A stretch of DNA of 8,583 nucleotides from Geopsychrobacter sp. (GTDB lineage: Bacteria; Desulfobacterota; Desulfuromonadia; Desulfuromonadales; Geopsychrobacteraceae), in the NCBI GenBank assembly GCA_021647445.1, contig JAKIUS010000044.1:1-8583 (forward strand), given 5' to 3'. This document shows positions 7,032-8,583 of the stretch, one piece after another. The notes under the pieces are model-generated. The model made no database searches. It saw only the letters and a list, made by a program, of their open reading frames with translations, and was not told the DNA's origin. The translations under genes were made by a program, and so were the position numbers. The number at the start of each line of letters is the position of its first letter. The first letter of the stretch is position 1.

Positions 7032-7060
7032 AATGTATGTTGTTGTTTTTCTAATGTCAA
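7032..7060 (-). promoter_or_regulatory. Candidate sigma-70 promoter for the riboswitch/Fn3 transcript
   Basis: On the minus strand a perfect TTGACA (7060-7055) is followed after exactly 17 bases by TACATT (7037-7032), a four-of-six match to TATAAT, in an A-rich spacer. Transcription would start near 7025, giving roughly 75 bases before the aptamer. It lies just beyond the glnQ stop, where a promoter for an independently controlled downstream gene is expected. Confidence 0.65.
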
Positions 7061-7117
7061 CACAAAAACTATCAAAAGACGTTTTTTGTTGAATATATGC
7101 AGTTGAAGAGACTGGCA

Positions 7118-7852
7118 TTAGAGCACCTGCTTGAGAAACAGCTTGGTCCGTTCTTCACGTGGCTCGATGAAGAAATGTTCAGGAGTGCCTTCTTCAACCA
7201 ACTTGCCCGCATCCATAAAGAGCACCCGATCGGCGACCTCGCGGGCGAAACCCATCTCGTGGGTCACGACAACCATGGTCATACCTTCACGTGCCAGGGC
7301 TTTCATGACGTCGAGCACTTCACCGACCATCTCTGGGTCAAGGGCACTGGTTGGTTCGTCGAAGAGCATGACTTTGGGATCCATGGCCAGCGCCCTGGCT
7401 ATGGCGACACGCTGTTGCTGACCACCAGAGAGTCGGCTCGGGTATTCTTGAGCTTTTTCTGAAATCCCGACTTTCTCTAACAACATTTTGGCTTTCTCTT
7501 CGGCCGCTTGGCGATTTCGCTTACGCACCAGCCTTTGGGCCAGCATGATATTCTCAATAACCGTCTTGTGCGGAAAGAGATTGAACTGCTGAAAGACCAT
7601 GCCGACTTCACGGCGCACCTTATTGAGGTCGGTCTTGGGATTCGCCAGGTCAACACCGTCAACCATGATGTGCCCGGAAGTGAGGGTTTCAAGACCGTTT
7701 AAGCAGCGCAAGTAGGTCGACTTGCCCGAACCTGAAGGGCCAATAATCACGACAACTTCACCTGGGCTGACCTGGGCGGTGACGCCATCGACGGCGTAGA
7801 CGGTCTGGCCACGGCCGGTAAAGGTTTTTTTCAGATCGACGGTTTTAATCAC
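7118..7852 (-). CDS. glnQ: Polar amino-acid ABC transporter ATP-binding protein
   Basis: 244 residues from a GTG start at 7852. Walker A GPSGSGKS (38-45), Q-loop Gln88 in [12 protein letters not shown] signature LSGGQQQR (141-148), Walker B VMLFDEP (161-167, with Asp165 and Glu166) and H-loop His198 are all intact. It would power ATP-driven import of polar amino acids at the cytoplasmic membrane, together with the permease encoded just upstream and a periplasmic binding protein not in this window. The GTG overlaps the permease stop region by eight bases (7845-7852), and GGAGG (7867-7863) provides a ribosome site at a slightly long spacing. A TTG start at 7882 would add ten residues ([10 protein letters not shown]) not typical of the family, so I reject it. 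The exact substrate (glutamine, histidine, arginine or other) cannot be told. Confidence 0.93.
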   Translation of the reverse strand: MIKTVDLKKTFTGRGQTVYAVDGVTAQVSPGEVVVIIGPSGSGKSTYLRCLNGLETLTSGHIMVDGVDLANPKTDLNKVRREVGMVFQQFNLFPHKTVIENIMLAQRLVRKRNRQAAEEKAKMLLEKVGISEKAQEYPSRLSGGQQQRVAIARALAMDPKVMLFDEPTSALDPEMVGEVLDVMKALAREGMTMVVVTHEMGFAREVADRVLFMDAGKLVEEGTPEHFFIEPREERTKLFLKQVL

Positions 7853-8333
7853 TGACAGCGAGCCTCCGTTCAACCCATGCAATCAGTTGCGAAAGCACGG
7901 ACGTCAGCAGAAAATAGAGCAGGGCGACGGTAAACCAGATTTCAAAGGTGGCGAAGGTCGAGGTGATAACCTCGCGGCCGCTCTTGGTAAGATCGGTAAT
8001 TGCGATAACCGAGACCAATGATGAATCCTTGATCAGGCTGATAAACTGACCGGCTAAAGGAGGCAGGACCCGTTTGAATGCCTGCGGCAAAACGATGTAG
8101 ATCATGGTTTGTGTGGAGCTCATACCGAGAGAGCGAGCCGCTTCGGCTTGCCCCTTGGAAATCGACTGAATCCCCGCACGAATAATCTCAGCGACGTAGG
8201 CTCCGGCAAAGATCGCTAGGGCGCTGATTCCCGAAACGACTCGGCCGATATCCAAGACAGTCCCGAGGAAAAAGTAGAAAATGAAGATTTGAACCAGAAC
8301 TTGATTATAGATGCTGGCGAAGATGTGGCGCAT
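7845..8333 (-). CDS. Amino-acid ABC transporter permease (GlnP/HisM type), N-terminus missing
   Basis: The 162-codon readable frame has the inner-membrane permease body: [19 protein letters not shown] (44-62), the cytoplasmic EAA loop that contacts the ATPase (EAARSLGMS ... YIVLPQA, 64-84), and KDSSLVSVI (102-110). Related permeases have about 75 further residues before the [10 protein letters not shown] segment, including the first helix and an RGTP motif. Here homology begins abruptly at [10 protein letters not shown] (12-21, nucleotide 8300). The first eleven residues, from ATG at 8333, look unrelated and are antisense to an Ig-like protein frame. The ATG therefore probably does not mark a true gene start. 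The remainder is cut off by a rearrangement or an assembly join. If the junction is real in the genome, the transporter should be inactive. Confidence 0.85.
   Translation of the reverse strand: MRHIFASIYNQVLVQIFIFYFFLGTVLDIGRVVSGISALAIFAGAYVAEIIRAGIQSISKGQAEAARSLGMSSTQTMIYIVLPQAFKRVLPPLAGQFISLIKDSSLVSVIAITDLTKSGREVITSTFATFEIWFTVALLYFLLTSVLSQLIAWVERRLAVSD
8283..8303. other. Breakpoint between permease sequence and foreign Ig-like sequence
   Basis: Permease homology on the minus strand ends at about 8300. Ig-like/calcium-loop homology on the plus strand begins between 8283 and 8303. Bases 8283-8300 read sensibly both as antisense permease (VLVQIF) and as EDLNQN of the other protein, suggesting microhomology at the join. 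No target-site duplication or terminal repeat is seen. Confidence 0.65.
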
Positions 8334-8583
8334 AATATACCGCGTTCACTGTGTGATACTTCAGTAGCCAATGAAGGCTCACTGGATGTCTTATCTGCTC
8401 CCATTACATATGCTGTGAATACTCAGCTTGATCCACCTCAAGCTGCGGCAGGTTCTCTGCCATTATCTGTGGTGACAGATGCCAATGGAATTGCAAACTT
8501 TGATTTAACGTATTTAAAAGCAAGTGGAATATGGATGGAAGCTCAAGTTACGGCGAAAACCCAAGTGTTAGGTACAGAATCAT
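8283..8583 (+). CDS. Ig-like domain surface protein, internal fragment
   Basis: This plus-strand frame stays open to the window edge and has no credible start in the window. It reads [15 protein letters not shown] (an Asp/Asn-rich loop like EF-hand or dockerin-type calcium loops). After a linker comes an Ig-fold-like stretch with VVTDANGIANFDLTYLKASG and VTAKTQVLGTES. From memory, such DANG...F.L.Y sequences occur in large Ig-like (Big-type) envelope proteins of Geobacter relatives. Upstream in-frame codons continue to a TAG at 8217-8219, but they are antisense to the permease and so not part of this protein. GC is about 43% over 8341-8583 by my hand count, lower than the neighbouring transporter genes (about 53% in one 60-base line sampled). 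Both gene ends are missing; its function is probably extracellular or adhesive, which is inference. Confidence 0.65.

Larger units (their letters stand above)
6618..7117. other. 500-base regulatory intergenic region
   Basis: No gene is supported on either strand here. On the minus strand, in transcription order, it holds: a -35/-10 promoter candidate (7060-7032), a 13-base palindrome (6982-6970), a c-di-GMP-I aptamer (about 6950-6866), a roughly 40-base linker, an intrinsic terminator (6825-6790), and about 170 bases of further leader to the Fn3 start. That last leader contains only a small 6-bp hairpin (6741-6746 with 6754-6759). No convincing terminator follows glnQ; only an A/T-rich pairing of 7063-7069 with 7081-7088 is seen. 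Read-through from glnQ into the riboswitch therefore cannot be excluded. Confidence 0.8.

Noticed and set aside
6618..7117. Sigma-54 promoter for the Fn3 gene, which would tie it to PrsR
   Set aside because: No GG-N10-GC spacing with TGGCAC/TTGC context was found on the minus strand; the TGGCAG near 6758 lacks the -12 GC.
7097..7462. 121-codon plus-strand open frame
   Set aside because: Lies antisense to the ATPase gene, whose motifs are intact; the peptide has no recognisable domain.
7853..7882. TTG start adding ten residues to the ATPase
   Set aside because: The GTG at 7852 gives the usual family N-terminus ([11 protein letters not shown]) and a usable GGAGG upstream.

Overview
The window reads as a fragment of a Desulfuromonadales-like (Geobacter/Desulfuromonas/Pelobacter relative) delta-proteobacterial genome. 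This rests on protein character and gene content: an exosortase A (XrtA) locus with its own two-component system, a c-di-GMP-I riboswitch in front of a fibronectin-type-III (Fn3) secreted protein, and Ig-like calcium-loop protein sequence at the right edge. The organism is inferred; no rRNA or taxonomic marker is present.

Left block, + strand, 1-5702: the C-terminal part of a TIGR03790-family protein (a family tied to PEP-CTERM/exosortase genomes), then xrtA, epsI (start overlaps the xrtA stop), prsK (membrane sensor kinase) and prsR (sigma-54-dependent response regulator). Together these are the sorting protease-like enzyme, its EpsI partner and the regulators that in this system are thought to switch on exopolysaccharide and PEP-CTERM protein expression. 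No PEP-CTERM substrate is visible here.

Middle block, - strand, 7117 down to 5730: a 500-base intergenic region holds a promoter candidate, a 13-base palindrome, a well-formed c-di-GMP-I (GEMM-I) aptamer and an intrinsic terminator. They are followed by a 295-residue secreted Fn3 protein. Its second Fn3 domain is interrupted by a two-helix membrane hairpin whose second helix ends in a lipobox and a run of glycines. This is the most unusual protein in the window. An imperfect hairpin separates this gene from the convergent prsR.

Right block, - strand, 7118-8300: a polar amino-acid ABC transporter ATPase (glnQ type) and the C-terminal two thirds of its permease. The permease homology stops abruptly near 8283-8303. 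Beyond that, the + strand carries an open frame, incomplete at both ends, for an Ig-like surface protein with lower GC. This is a rearrangement breakpoint or a chimeric assembly join.

Working picture (inference): c-di-GMP controls a cell-envelope Fn3 protein encoded next to an exosortase/exopolysaccharide regulatory locus, which fits a surface or biofilm-matrix role.
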